64,000 bases of DNA from Paenalcaligenes suwonensis. GTDB lineage: Bacteria > Pseudomonadota > Gammaproteobacteria > Burkholderiales > Burkholderiaceae_B. Below are positions 40,859-49,654 of the stretch, piece after piece. Each line of letters begins with the position of its first letter. Position 1 is the first letter of the stretch. The stretch is taken from the NCBI RefSeq assembly GCF_011290505.1, contig NZ_JAANPV010000005.1:1-64000 (forward strand), given 5' to 3'. The position numbers were made by a program, and so were the translations under genes. A model generated the notes under the pieces. That model made no database searches. It was given only the letters and a program-made list of their open reading frames with translations, and had not been told where the DNA came from.

Positions 40859-41764
40859 TTAAGGAGTGGAATCAGGAAACACATTGGTTCCCACAGCAAT
40901 CACCTGATCCCCCACCTGCTGATAAAACGCCCGTCGGTGTTCTACCTGACGGGTTTCAGGGCTTAGCCACCAATAATCAATGGCTTGAATGCTATTGGGT
41001 GACGCATTTTCCAGCATGTCACGCAGAAAGTGCTGGCCTTGTACATCCGCAATATCATCCACCGAGACATCATTGTTTTCAGAAAAAGCAGGGTTCAACA
41101 CCACTTTACGCTGTGCTTTATCTAGCACAAACACATACTGATCCCGACGCCTAAACTCCCCCTGCTTATTACGGAATTTGCGCAATGCCAAACTAGGGTT
41201 AGCAAAGTATTCACTCACCGCTTGTTCTAGCATTTGCTTGGCCTGTTCCTCGGTTGGGTAACCAGGGAAAAAACCCACCGCGACGACAATGCCATCCACG
41301 ACCTCAAAATACGTAATTTTGATCTCATCTTTGCCATCGTTTGGGTTGAACCAGTAGTACTCAATACTACCGGCCTTATTTTGTTTGGCCAGCTTCAGCA
41401 TTTGACTAAAAAAAGGTTGCCCTGCATCGTCGGTTTCCGCTAATACGTTCTGCCCTATCAACCCTGCAGACCAGCCGCCACTGGATAACATCTGCCCTGC
41501 AGGACTTAGGCTGTACACGTATAAATCACGATCAATAAATGCAGGATCATGCGTGAAATCATTTACGGCTTTGGGACCATTTTGTCGTATATGCTCTATA
41601 GCCTTATCAAGCAGCCTGTGCACACGCTGCTGTTGTTCGCTAATTTGAGTAGACGACAAGCCTACAGCATGTTCGGTGCTAGACGGGCCTGCCTGCACAC
41701 TACCTGCTAAGACCATCGCCCCACCTACGACTACCGCGCCGAGTAAATTATGCGTAGTTCTCAT
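40859..41764 (-). CDS. Periplasmic cache-domain protein of the taurine operon
   Basis: A 301-residue protein. The signal peptide is 1-25 (ending GSVQA). Two related cache-type repeats follow: VNDFTHDPAFIDRDLYVYSL with GWSAGLIGQNVLAETDDAGQ, then RDQYVFVLDKAQRKVVLNPA with VDDIADVQGQHFLRDMLENA. There is no kinase, chemoreceptor or membrane output domain, so it is a free periplasmic ligand binder. Its start is one base after the TRAP large subunit stop, so it is co-transcribed. An accessory role in ligand capture or sensing is inferred. Confidence 0.8.
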   Translation of the reverse strand: MRTTHNLLGAVVVGGAMVLAGSVQAGPSSTEHAVGLSSTQISEQQQRVHRLLDKAIEHIRQNGPKAVNDFTHDPAFIDRDLYVYSLSPAGQMLSSGGWSAGLIGQNVLAETDDAGQPFFSQMLKLAKQNKAGSIEYYWFNPNDGKDEIKITYFEVVDGIVVAVGFFPGYPTEEQAKQMLEQAVSEYFANPSLALRKFRNKQGEFRRRDQYVFVLDKAQRKVVLNPAFSENNDVSVDDIADVQGQHFLRDMLENASPNSIQAIDYWWLSPETRQVEHRRAFYQQVGDQVIAVGTNVFPDSTP

Positions 41765-41765
41765 C

Positions 41766-43106
41766 TTAGTACCCCATTAATCCAGGCAACCATAGCGATA
41801 AGCTAGGGATGAAGGCGATGATAAAGATAGCCACGACCAGCACCAAAATAAATGGCAACGCTTTAGCTACCACCTGCTCTACTGTCGCCCCACCTATACC
41901 CGATGCCACAAATAGGTTTTCCCCTAGCGGCGGCGTAATGAAGCCCACAGACAAGGTACAAATCACCACAATCCCAACGTGCGTTGGGTCTACACCCAGC
42001 ATGTAAGTCACGGGCAACAATACGGGTACCAAAATCATGATAGCCGCCAGTGTTTCCATGAACATGCCCACAAACAGCAAGAACGCAATCAGAATGGTCC
42101 AGATCAAGTACATGTTGTCTGTCCAGCTAATAAGCGATTCTGCAATCAGGGCTGGAATACGCTGTTCTACCAATAAACGGCCAAACACCGTCGCAGCAAA
42201 CAAAATCAGCAACACACGCCCCGTAATCCATGTAGTCGTGCGCAACGAGTTAAACAGTTTTGACCAGCTCATTTCGCGGTGAATGCACACCCCTACAAAC
42301 AAGGTGTAGAAAATGGCCACTACCGCAGACTCTGTAGGCGTGAAGAACCCCGCATAAATACCGCCCAAAATAAAAACGGGGGCAAAAATAGACCACACAC
42401 CGCGACGCAAAGACTTTTTCAAATCCGACAAACACCAGCCTGAGCCCATGCCTTTATAGCCAGACTTACGTGAAATGATGTAGTTCATCACCAGCAAGCT
42501 AGAGGCCATCACTAGCCCGGGCACCACCCCAGCAATAAACAGTTTAGAAATGGAAACCGTAGAGAACTGGCCGTGCAAAGCGATAGCCTCTGCTGGTGGG
42601 CGCAAGCCTAGGGCTGAAATACCAAAAATCACCATGGGAATAGAGGGCGGGATAATAATCCCTAAACCACCCGATGAGGCCGTTAATGCCGATGCATAGC
42701 TCAGGTCGTATTTACGTTGCGTCATGGCTGGGATCATCAGCATCCCCACCGCCGCCGTGGTAGCTGGCCCCGACCCCGAAATTGCACCAAAAAATAGGCA
42801 GGCCAGAACGGTTGCCATGCCCAGCCCGCCTGTAACCGGCCCTGCTAAGGTTTCAGCAATATCCACTAATCGCCGCGAAATCCCTCCGGCCTCCATCAAT
42901 GCCCCTGCCAAAATAAAAGCAGGTAATGCCATCAACGGAAAACTTCCTACCGAGGTAAACGCAATCTGTACAAACGAAATGGGGTTTTTTCCCAGCGCCA
43001 AAAACGCAAACATGGCAGCACCGGCTAGCGATACTGTAATGGGTGCGCCCAATAGCAGCAGTACAAAAAACCCGCCAAACAATAACCCTACAATAGACTG
43101 CTCCAT
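41766..43106 (-). CDS. tauM: TRAP transporter large membrane subunit (DctM type), probably taurine
   Basis: A 446-residue protein with about twelve to thirteen helices of the DctM family. GLGIIIPPSIPMVIFGISAL and SVGFITPPLGENLFVASGIG are the conserved Pro-rich elements, plus GGIYAGFFTPTESAVVAIFY. With the small subunit (43110) and binding protein (43794) it forms a Na+-coupled importer. The operon partners tauX, tauY and xsc point to taurine. The name follows the tauKLM systems described in Paracoccus and Rhodobacter, assigned by context. Confidence 0.85.
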   Translation of the reverse strand: MEQSIVGLLFGGFFVLLLLGAPITVSLAGAAMFAFLALGKNPISFVQIAFTSVGSFPLMALPAFILAGALMEAGGISRRLVDIAETLAGPVTGGLGMATVLACLFFGAISGSGPATTAAVGMLMIPAMTQRKYDLSYASALTASSGGLGIIIPPSIPMVIFGISALGLRPPAEAIALHGQFSTVSISKLFIAGVVPGLVMASSLLVMNYIISRKSGYKGMGSGWCLSDLKKSLRRGVWSIFAPVFILGGIYAGFFTPTESAVVAIFYTLFVGVCIHREMSWSKLFNSLRTTTWITGRVLLILFAATVFGRLLVEQRIPALIAESLISWTDNMYLIWTILIAFLLFVGMFMETLAAIMILVPVLLPVTYMLGVDPTHVGIVVICTLSVGFITPPLGENLFVASGIGGATVEQVVAKALPFILVLVVAIFIIAFIPSLSLWLPGLMGY

Positions 43107-43109
43107 GAC

Positions 43110-43694
43110 TTAGGCTCCTTCCACCACGCTGTCACGGGCTTCAGCCCCCTGACGTTTAATTGCTTCTAGTTCTTGGCTTTCAGGGTCTACCAGCTCTACG
43201 TGTTTAAACCAGACCAAGTAGTTGTTCCACAAAATACGTATAGACATCAGCAAAAATGCAGCCGGTAACACCATAAAGAAATACTTCATGGGAATACCCG
43301 TTGTTTGGGATTTCCAAAATGAATTCATACGATTGAACACAAAGTCGTAGCTCAACCAGGTGAAGTACAGGTTAAAGGCCACCCACAACAAGTCAGCAAT
43401 GGACTCCGTTACCTTCTTCACAATAGGAGGGAAAAACTTGAACTGAAATGTCACACGGTTATGCGCGGACATTTTGGCGGCCACCACTGCCCCTAAATAG
43501 GCAAACCATACAAACATGTAGGTAGCGACCTCTTCACCCCACGGAATGCTGTAGGCGAAAAACTGTCGCAAAATAATCTGAACAAACAACAGGATTACAA
43601 AGGTGCTTAATAGCAAAGCACAGATGTACTCCTCAAAATGATCCACTATGTGTACTAGTGCTTTTTTTATCCTCATACCTGTCTCCAACATCAC
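43110..43694 (-). CDS. tauL: TRAP transporter small membrane subunit (DctQ type), probably taurine
   Basis: A 194-residue protein with four helices. The family motif is YSIPWGEEVATYMFVWFAYLGAVVA, with the conserved Trp-Gly-Glu-Glu. It bridges the large subunit, whose gene starts 3 bases later. An alternative start at 43676 (MRIKKALVHI) would shorten it by six residues. A stable stem-loop separates it from the upstream binding-protein gene. Confidence 0.85.
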   Translation of the reverse strand: MMLETGMRIKKALVHIVDHFEEYICALLLSTFVILLFVQIILRQFFAYSIPWGEEVATYMFVWFAYLGAVVAAKMSAHNRVTFQFKFFPPIVKKVTESIADLLWVAFNLYFTWLSYDFVFNRMNSFWKSQTTGIPMKYFFMVLPAAFLLMSIRILWNNYLVWFKHVELVDPESQELEAIKRQGAEARDSVVEGA

Positions 43695-43733
43695 TCTTTA
43701 GCCTGATTTAGGCGTGTATCAGGCAGCATCAAG

Positions 43734-43762
43734 GCAGATACCGGCTCATGGCAGGTATCTGC
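43734..43762 (-). other. Intercistronic stem-loop in the TRAP genes
   Basis: GCAGATACC and GGTATCTGC form a perfect 9-bp stem in the gap between the binding-protein gene and the small-subunit gene. It lacks a strong T-run. Such stems often stabilise the upstream mRNA so that the binding protein is made in excess. Confidence 0.6.
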
Positions 43763-43793
43763 GGTACTTCAGTTTCTTGATGAAAAACGCGGT

Positions 43794-44786
43794 TTAACGG
43801 TTCAGCGTGGCCAAGATGGCATCTAAGCGCTCTTTACCGCCGATGGAGTCATAGAAAGCTGGCCACACTTTGGTGGTTGCCGCTTCAATCCATTCCTGCT
43901 CATTGTTAGCTGGCTCTACGATCTCCATACCCGCCGCTTGCAACTCTTGCTTGATGCGCTCTTCGGTAGCTTGGATGTATTCGTAGCTATGCTCAGTCGC
44001 CGCTTGACCGGCGGCCAAAATCCACGCTTGCACTTCAGGAGTTTGTGCTTGGAACACTTGCTCACTCATGACCAACGGCTCGAGCGAGAACAGGTAGCGA
44101 ATGGGGGTAATGTACTTCTGCACTTCATCAAACTTCATGGCAGAAATAGTCATGTATGGATTATCTTGCCCGTCTACTACACCTTGTTGCAAGGCCGTAA
44201 AGGTTTCATTCCACGCCATAGGTGTAGGGTTCACGCCCCACGCGTTATACGAGGCAATCATCAATTCGTTTTTAGGCACACGAATGATCAAGCCTTTCAG
44301 GTCATCCAATGTGCGTACTGGACGTTTAGAGTTGGTGAGCACACGGAAGCCCGAGTACGACCAACCAATAATACGCACGCCAGCATCACGAATGGTGTTT
44401 TCAGTGAGTTCTTTACCCACGTCACCTTGGGTCAGTATTTTGGCGTCCTCTACACTTTGAATCACGTAAGGCAACGTGAGCACGGCCACACTGGGGGAAA
44501 ACGGGGTGATGTTGTTGATCGCTAAAATGGAGAAATCCAACAACCCCATTGCCGCATCATTAATCGTATCTTGCTCATCGCCTAACTGACTGTTTGGAAA
44601 CAGATCAGCGGTCATGCTGCCACCACTTTTTTCTTTCAACTGCTCGGCAAATGCTTTGCCCAGTTCATATTGAGTACCACCAGCCGCATCACCAATCGCT
44701 ACCTTAAAGGTGGTAGCGCTTGCAGCCGTTGCCAACAACAAACTTGCTGCCCAAACAGAACCTGTGAGCCATTTTTTGAGTGTCAT
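43794..44786 (-). CDS. tauK: TRAP transporter substrate-binding protein (DctP type), probably taurine
   Basis: A 330-residue periplasmic protein. The signal peptide is 1-24 (ending TAASA). The DctP fold shows VAIGDAAGGTQYELGKAFAE, the conserved ligand Arg in GLIIRVPKNELMIASYNAWG, and NPTPMAWNETFTALQQGVVD. It captures substrate for the membrane subunits encoded downstream. Location after tauXY and xsc suggests taurine or a similar sulfonate. The start has a GGAGGAG site. Confidence 0.87.
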   Translation of the reverse strand: MTLKKWLTGSVWAASLLLATAASATTFKVAIGDAAGGTQYELGKAFAEQLKEKSGGSMTADLFPNSQLGDEQDTINDAAMGLLDFSILAINNITPFSPSVAVLTLPYVIQSVEDAKILTQGDVGKELTENTIRDAGVRIIGWSYSGFRVLTNSKRPVRTLDDLKGLIIRVPKNELMIASYNAWGVNPTPMAWNETFTALQQGVVDGQDNPYMTISAMKFDEVQKYITPIRYLFSLEPLVMSEQVFQAQTPEVQAWILAAGQAATEHSYEYIQATEERIKQELQAAGMEIVEPANNEQEWIEAATTKVWPAFYDSIGGKERLDAILATLNR

Positions 44787-44830
44787 CGTAGTCTCCTCCC
44801 TCTTTGTCAGAGGTGTGTGTGTATTACAGC

Positions 44831-44866
44831 AAAACCAAGCACCAGACTCCTTTTTCCGGTGCTTGG
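44831..44866 (-). other. Stem-loop between tauY and tauK
   Basis: CCAAGCACC and GGTGCTTGG form a 9-bp stem, followed on the minus strand by TTTT. It may act as a partial terminator, lowering or separating expression of the transporter from the enzymes. Confidence 0.55.
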
Positions 44867-44878
44867 GGATTTCAGCCC

Positions 44879-46327
44879 CTACAGCACCTCATCTTTCAAG
44901 TGATACCAGCGATACAAGAAGCGCTGACCAAATCGTCTAAACGGGGCAAAAAACTCGGACTCCACCATTTCCCGTACATTCGGGAACGGTAATCTGTCTT
45001 GGAATATAGGCAGATCCAGCTCTTGGCCTTTGCCTGCAATCCACTGGGCCATGCGCCTACCTGCTTGTGATGAATACATCACGCCATTACCGCCATAACC
45101 CATTGCGTAATAAATGGTTTGTTTTGGGTCTGGCTGCACAATGCGCGGCATCATGTCGTGACTGACGTCTACCCATCCCCACCAGGAATAAGCAATATCA
45201 ATGCCTTTTAGCTCTGGAAACTTACGCTCCATTGCACCTACTAGCAGGTCTTGATACTTACGTTGCGGCGCATCTTTGCCCGTAATCGCGCTACGGCTAC
45301 CAATCTGCAAACGGTTATCCGGCAACAAACGGTAGTAGTTACGCAGCACACGTGTATCGGTTAGTACCTGATGCGTGTAAAAACGGCAGGCCTCAATCTC
45401 TGCTGCAGTCAGCGGACGAGTCACCATGGAATTAGACAAAATCGGCAATAAGCGATTTTTAAACTCTTTATGCAACCCATTAGAGGTATAGCCACCAGTT
45501 GCCACCCCTACGGCTTTGGCTTTGACCACGCCACCTGGGGTTTGCAAATAGTGATAGCCGTTTCGAGTTTTCCAGCTTTGTACTGGGCTGGATGGGTGCA
45601 CAGTAGCCCCCAAAGCACGGGCTTTTTTCAAATAACCAAAGGCCAATTTTCCGGCGTGTATACCTATACCCTCAGGCTCATGCATCGCACCATGGGCTTC
45701 ATGATCATTCACCCACTCGTTACGTACGGTGTCAGCACTTAAAATGCGCGCATCGTAGTTAAAGGTGTCACGCAATAACGCCGCTTCTTTTTCTAGAACC
45801 GGCATCACACGTTCACGGTGAGCAATGTACAAATGGCCACCCGGTTGCGGATCACAGTCTATGTCTTTGATCAGCTCTTTGAAGTTCTCCATGCCCTCTA
45901 CGCACTCACGGTGCATTTTCAGAGCTGTCTCTACACCCCAACGCTGAATCCACTGCGAACGCTTTAATCGGCCCGAGGCACATTGTGCTTGACCGCCGTT
46001 ACGTGTACTACACCCCCACGCGGTACGGTTGGCTTCTAGTACTGTTGCTTTGATACCGTGTTCTTGGGCCAGGAAAATGGCTGTCGTTAAGCCCGTAAAA
46101 CCCGAACCAATAATGGCCACATCCACTTCTATATCGTGGGTAATAGGACCATCATCTTCTGGTGGTTCACCAGCAGTACCTACCCAATAGGTAGGTGCAT
46201 ATTCCGTACCTTCACCAGGATTGCTATGCGCGGTGAACGGATCATAGGCTGGATCATAAGGACGTTTAGCAGGTGTAGCATGCCCTAACGTCTCAGCCAT
46301 AGTCTGTTTTGACGTTTCTTGGAGCAT
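44879..46327 (-). CDS. tauY: Taurine dehydrogenase large subunit, FAD-dependent
   Basis: A 482-residue flavoprotein of the DAO/PuuB type. An N-terminal extension (AYDPFTAHSNPGEGTEYAPT, YWVGTAGEPPEDDGP) precedes the FAD-binding DVAIIGSGFTGLTTAIFLAQ (residues 68-87) and WGCSTRNGGQAQCASGRLKR, which is characteristic of TauY. YAMGYGGNGVMYSSQAGRRM contacts FAD near the C-terminus. With TauX it oxidises taurine to sulfoacetaldehyde and ammonia. It starts one base after the tauX stop. PuuB-like amine oxidases are the alternative, but tauX and xsc next door decide for TauY. Confidence 0.87.
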   Translation of the reverse strand: MLQETSKQTMAETLGHATPAKRPYDPAYDPFTAHSNPGEGTEYAPTYWVGTAGEPPEDDGPITHDIEVDVAIIGSGFTGLTTAIFLAQEHGIKATVLEANRTAWGCSTRNGGQAQCASGRLKRSQWIQRWGVETALKMHRECVEGMENFKELIKDIDCDPQPGGHLYIAHRERVMPVLEKEAALLRDTFNYDARILSADTVRNEWVNDHEAHGAMHEPEGIGIHAGKLAFGYLKKARALGATVHPSSPVQSWKTRNGYHYLQTPGGVVKAKAVGVATGGYTSNGLHKEFKNRLLPILSNSMVTRPLTAAEIEACRFYTHQVLTDTRVLRNYYRLLPDNRLQIGSRSAITGKDAPQRKYQDLLVGAMERKFPELKGIDIAYSWWGWVDVSHDMMPRIVQPDPKQTIYYAMGYGGNGVMYSSQAGRRMAQWIAGKGQELDLPIFQDRLPFPNVREMVESEFFAPFRRFGQRFLYRWYHLKDEVL

Positions 46328-46328
46328 A

Positions 46329-46718
46329 TTATTTCCCGCTAGTCACTGGAGGACGGTTTTTACGGAAGGCATTTTTAATGGCAATTTTGTCACCCTCAAA
46401 CGTGAACAAATCCACCATCAGTGCTTCGTGTTTGCCACCATTCAGGTCTGTACCTTTAAAGCGCGATGTAGACATGGCGTGGTTGGCATCCAGCATATGG
46501 AAGTCACCATCTAACCATGCTGCATCGGGGAAGTTTTTCCACGCCGACTCAAAAGCCACACGTACTTTCTCGTGGCCTTGGTGAATAGTGCCTTCTACTT
46601 CATTACCCGCAATCGCGTAGAATGCACAATCTTTGGTCATCATGCTCATGATGGTATCAATATCATGGTCATTCCACGCTTGGCTGTAGGCTTTCAATAG
46701 TTCTAGTTTTTGATTCAT
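46329..46718 (-). CDS. tauX: Taurine dehydrogenase small subunit, NTF2-like
   Basis: A 129-residue SnoaL/NTF2-like protein (MNQKLELLKAYSQAWNDHDI, then MMTKDCAFYAIAGNEVEGTI and WLDGDFHMLDANHAMSTSRF). TauX of known taurine dehydrogenases is a protein of this fold and size. It has a GGAAGGAG ribosome site. It lies between thiG and tauY in the same operon and should form the complex with TauY. Confidence 0.83.
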   Translation of the reverse strand: MNQKLELLKAYSQAWNDHDIDTIMSMMTKDCAFYAIAGNEVEGTIHQGHEKVRVAFESAWKNFPDAAWLDGDFHMLDANHAMSTSRFKGTDLNGGKHEALMVDLFTFEGDKIAIKNAFRKNRPPVTSGK

Positions 46719-46746
46719 GTTCTTGTGCTCCTTCCAGTTATCGTCG

Positions 46747-47553
46747 TTATTGCATTACCGGCTGTGCGTCGCTATGTATTAGCCCTGTAGTAGGTGAGGA
46801 CGCTTCAGCCAAATAATGTTTTTTGGGCATACGCCCAGCTAAAAATGCATCACGCCCTGCCTGCACCGCCCTGCGCATAGCTCGCGCCATACGAATGGGG
46901 TCTTGTGCGTAAGAGATGGCAGAATTCATCAGTACCGCATCGCACCCTAGTTCCATGGCGATGGTGGCGTCTGAGGCAGTTCCCACCCCAGCGTCCAGCA
47001 GTACTGGTACGTTTATTTGATCCAAAATCAGACGTATATTCCACGGGTTCAAAATGCCCATGCCCGAGCCGATAATCGAGGCCAACGGCATAATGGCAAC
47101 GCAGCCCATGTCTTCCAACATACGTGCTTGTATAGGGTCGTCCGAGCAGTACACCATCACGTCAAAGCCTTCTTTCACCAGCGTTTTCGCCGCCTTTAAG
47201 GTTTCAGGCATGTTGGGGTACAGGTTTTTCTGACTACCGAAAATTTCGAGTTTTGCCAACGAATGGCCATCCAACAATTCGCGCGCTAAACGCAGCGTGC
47301 GTACCGCGTCGTCGGCGCTAAAGCAGCCAGCGGTGTTGGGTAAATAGGTGTAGTCTTGCGGTGAAACATAGTCCAGCAAACTGGGCTCGCCAGCATCCTG
47401 ACCTATGTTGGTGCGGCGTATAGCAACGGTGACAATCTCTGCCCCGCTCTGCTCTACCGCTTCGCGTGTTTCAACAAAATCTTTGTACTTGCCAGTGCCT
47501 ACCAGCAATCTGGATTGGTATGAGCGGCCTGCAATAACGAGTGCGTCTTCCAT
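46747..47553 (-). CDS. thiG: Thiazole synthase ThiG in the taurine operon
   Basis: A 268-residue protein. ATG 47553 ([20 protein letters not shown]) is used; the longer frame reads through a GC-rich stem-loop. ThiG condenses deoxyxylulose phosphate, dehydroglycine and ThiS thiocarboxylate into the thiazole of thiamine. Landmarks are [18 protein letters not shown], the imine-forming Lys in [27 protein letters not shown], and [20 protein letters not shown]. All look intact. There is no thiS, thiE, thiF or thiO in the window, which is unusual. It sits between xsc, a thiamine-diphosphate enzyme, and tauX. Confidence 0.9.
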   Translation of the reverse strand: MEDALVIAGRSYQSRLLVGTGKYKDFVETREAVEQSGAEIVTVAIRRTNIGQDAGEPSLLDYVSPQDYTYLPNTAGCFSADDAVRTLRLARELLDGHSLAKLEIFGSQKNLYPNMPETLKAAKTLVKEGFDVMVYCSDDPIQARMLEDMGCVAIMPLASIIGSGMGILNPWNIRLILDQINVPVLLDAGVGTASDATIAMELGCDAVLMNSAISYAQDPIRMARAMRRAVQAGRDAFLAGRMPKKHYLAEASSPTTGLIHSDAQPVMQ

Positions 47554-47584
47554 AAAACAGCCTGTTCTTTTGTTGACTTCAATA

Positions 47585-47607
47585 GGAGGGGGCGAGCCGC
47601 CCCCTCC
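47585..47607 (-). other. GC-rich stem-loop between xsc and thiG
   Basis: GGAGGGGGC-GAGCC-GCCCCCTCC is a perfect 9-bp GC-rich stem without a T-run, about 25 bases after the xsc stop. It probably protects the abundant xsc mRNA or attenuates downstream expression. Confidence 0.65.
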
Positions 47608-47630
47608 AGGCACTACTCAATCTAGAAAAA

Positions 47631-49445
47631 TTAGACGTAGTCTTTGTATTTTTCCAGCAAACGTACAGGACGTTTCAGCGCATCACGACGGAACGGATCA
47701 CCCAGTTCGCGTGTACACATGATTTCCAACACGCAGGTTTTGCCCTCGTTCATCTGCATGTCAATGGCGCGTTTCAGTGCAGGACCTACATCCTCCAAAC
47801 GATCCACGACTATACCCTCAGCACCCATGGCTTTGGCAATATCTGCAAACGATGCGTTATCCAACTCGCCGGCTACAAAACGACGGTTGTAGAACTCCAC
47901 CTGGTTTTTCTTCTCAGCACCCCATTGACGGTTATGGAACACCACCGCTGTCACGGGAATTTCATGACGTACCGCTGTCATGATTTCCATCATGCTCATG
48001 CCCCATGCGCCATCACCGGCGTACGACACCGCTGGACGCTCTGGTGCAGCCGTTTTGGCACCAATAATAGTAGGCAATGCGTAACCGCAGTTACCAAAGC
48101 TCATGGGGGCGAAGAAGCTGCGTGGTTTTTCAAAACGCAGGTAGCTGTGCGCCACCGAGTTAATGTTACCGATATCTGTAGACACCATTACATCGGCAGG
48201 CATGGCTTTTTCCAGCTCACGCAATACTTGACGTGGGTGTAGGTATTCGCCGCCATTAAAGGTTTTCTCTTTGGCATTTTCAGCAATCATGTCCAAGCTG
48301 TATGGATCAGTTTCGTGTGTCCACGCATCCAATTCTGCTTCCCATGTCGCTTTTTCTTGGGCAATGGTTGCTGCGCGATCCGCTTTAGTCGCATCGCTAG
48401 CCAGTTTGCGCGCACTCACGCGTGCCAACAGCTCTTTAGCCACGGCTTTTGCGTCACCACAAATACCGACGGAGATTTTTTTCACCAGACCCAGCATTTT
48501 GTGATCGGCATCAATTTGGATGATCTTGGCATTTTTAGGCCAGTAATCAATACCGTACTGCGGCAATGTACCAAATGGTCCCAAGCGAGTACCCAGCGCA
48601 ATCACCACGTCAGCTTGCGAAATCAGCTTCATACCTGCTTTGGAACCTTGGTAACCCAAAGGACCGCACCACAGAGGATGGCTAGCAGGGAAAGAGTCGT
48701 TATGCTGATAGCTGTTCACAACCGGAGCACCCAAGCGTTCAGCCAGCGCTTTACACTCTTCAACCGCGTCGCTCATCACCACACCACCGCCCGAAATAAT
48801 CACCGGGAATTTAGCGTTAGCCAACAATTCCAGTGCTTCTTCCAGTGCTTGTTCGCCACCATGACCACGATCTAATTTACGTGGTGTAGGGATTTCACAT
48901 GTCACTTCACCGTAGAAGTAGTCACGTGGAATATTCAACTGGGTTGGGCCCATCTCGGTCATCGCACGCTCGAAACACAAGCTTGTGTATTCAGCCATAC
49001 GAGCAGGATTGGTCACATGCCCTTGGTATTTAGTAAATTCTTGGAACATGGGTAGCTGGTTACACTCTTGGAAACCACCCAGACCCATTGTGTTGGTACC
49101 TGCCTCAGGCGTCACGATCACCACAGGACTATGTGCCCAGTAAGCCGCCGCAATACCGGTTACGCAGTTACTGATACCAGGGCCATTCTGGCCAATCACC
49201 ACACCATGCTTACCGGATACGCGAGCGTAACCATCGGCCATGTGCGCAGCACCTTGTTCGTGCACCACCGGAATCAAGCGTATCCCTGCTGGCGCAAAAA
49301 TATCCATGGCATCCATAAAAGCGGACCCCATGATCCCAAACATATCCTTCACACCGTAAGACACCATGGTCTCTACGAATGCCTCTGAAGGGGTCATTTT
49401 TGTTAGTCCGGTTACCGGCTTACGGTTATCTGCTACCTGGCTCAT
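47631..49445 (-). CDS. xsc: Sulfoacetaldehyde acetyltransferase, Xsc
   Basis: A 604-residue thiamine-diphosphate enzyme. It cleaves sulfoacetaldehyde with phosphate into acetyl phosphate and sulfite. The N-terminal domain has HEQGAAHMADGYARVSGKHG with the ylide-activating Glu, the middle domain VINSYQHN... and the C-terminal domain the ThDP motif GDGAWGMSMMEIMTA with HNRQWGAEKKNQ. Length and layout match Xsc rather than acetolactate synthase (about 550-575). ATG 49445 follows GGAG. Context with tauXY, pta and a sulfite-exporter-like gene is decisive. It is the first gene of the minus-strand operon, with ATCTC repeats upstream. Confidence 0.94.
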   Translation of the reverse strand: MSQVADNRKPVTGLTKMTPSEAFVETMVSYGVKDMFGIMGSAFMDAMDIFAPAGIRLIPVVHEQGAAHMADGYARVSGKHGVVIGQNGPGISNCVTGIAAAYWAHSPVVIVTPEAGTNTMGLGGFQECNQLPMFQEFTKYQGHVTNPARMAEYTSLCFERAMTEMGPTQLNIPRDYFYGEVTCEIPTPRKLDRGHGGEQALEEALELLANAKFPVIISGGGVVMSDAVEECKALAERLGAPVVNSYQHNDSFPASHPLWCGPLGYQGSKAGMKLISQADVVIALGTRLGPFGTLPQYGIDYWPKNAKIIQIDADHKMLGLVKKISVGICGDAKAVAKELLARVSARKLASDATKADRAATIAQEKATWEAELDAWTHETDPYSLDMIAENAKEKTFNGGEYLHPRQVLRELEKAMPADVMVSTDIGNINSVAHSYLRFEKPRSFFAPMSFGNCGYALPTIIGAKTAAPERPAVSYAGDGAWGMSMMEIMTAVRHEIPVTAVVFHNRQWGAEKKNQVEFYNRRFVAGELDNASFADIAKAMGAEGIVVDRLEDVGPALKRAIDMQMNEGKTCVLEIMCTRELGDPFRRDALKRPVRLLEKYKDYV

Positions 49446-49503
49446 CACCTAGTCTCCATTTATATACAAATACAGTGTATGGCACACCACATGCATCAAA
49501 AAT

Positions 49504-49540
49504 CTTATTTTCCGAGATTTTTTAAACACTTTATCGAGAC
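49504..49540 (-). promoter_or_regulatory. Two direct repeats upstream of xsc, candidate IclR operator
   Basis: On the minus strand GTCTCGATAAAGTGT begins at 49540 and ATCTCGGAAAATAAG at 49518, exactly 22 bp apart and oriented toward xsc. The second matches the pta-proximal repeat at 12 of 15 bases. The 49446-49654 gap is AT-rich and is the shared promoter region of xsc and cobS. Confidence 0.6.
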
Positions 49541-49654
49541 AAAAACAGTCTGTCAATCATAAAATGGATAATAATCTCAATATTCGATATATTTAGTACC
49601 ATATATTGTGTATAAATAGATAAAAACCCTTAGTCCAGCAGTAGAGGAGTAGAA

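Noticed and set aside
44101-44525. Plus-strand open frames opposite the TRAP binding-protein gene
   Set aside because: They are antisense to a well-supported DctP gene and show no domain.
47554-47613. N-terminal extension of ThiG, considered as a fused ThiS tail
   Set aside because: The extra residues come from reading through the GC-rich stem-loop; they are too short for ThiS and lack its fold, although a Gly-Gly pair occurs by chance.
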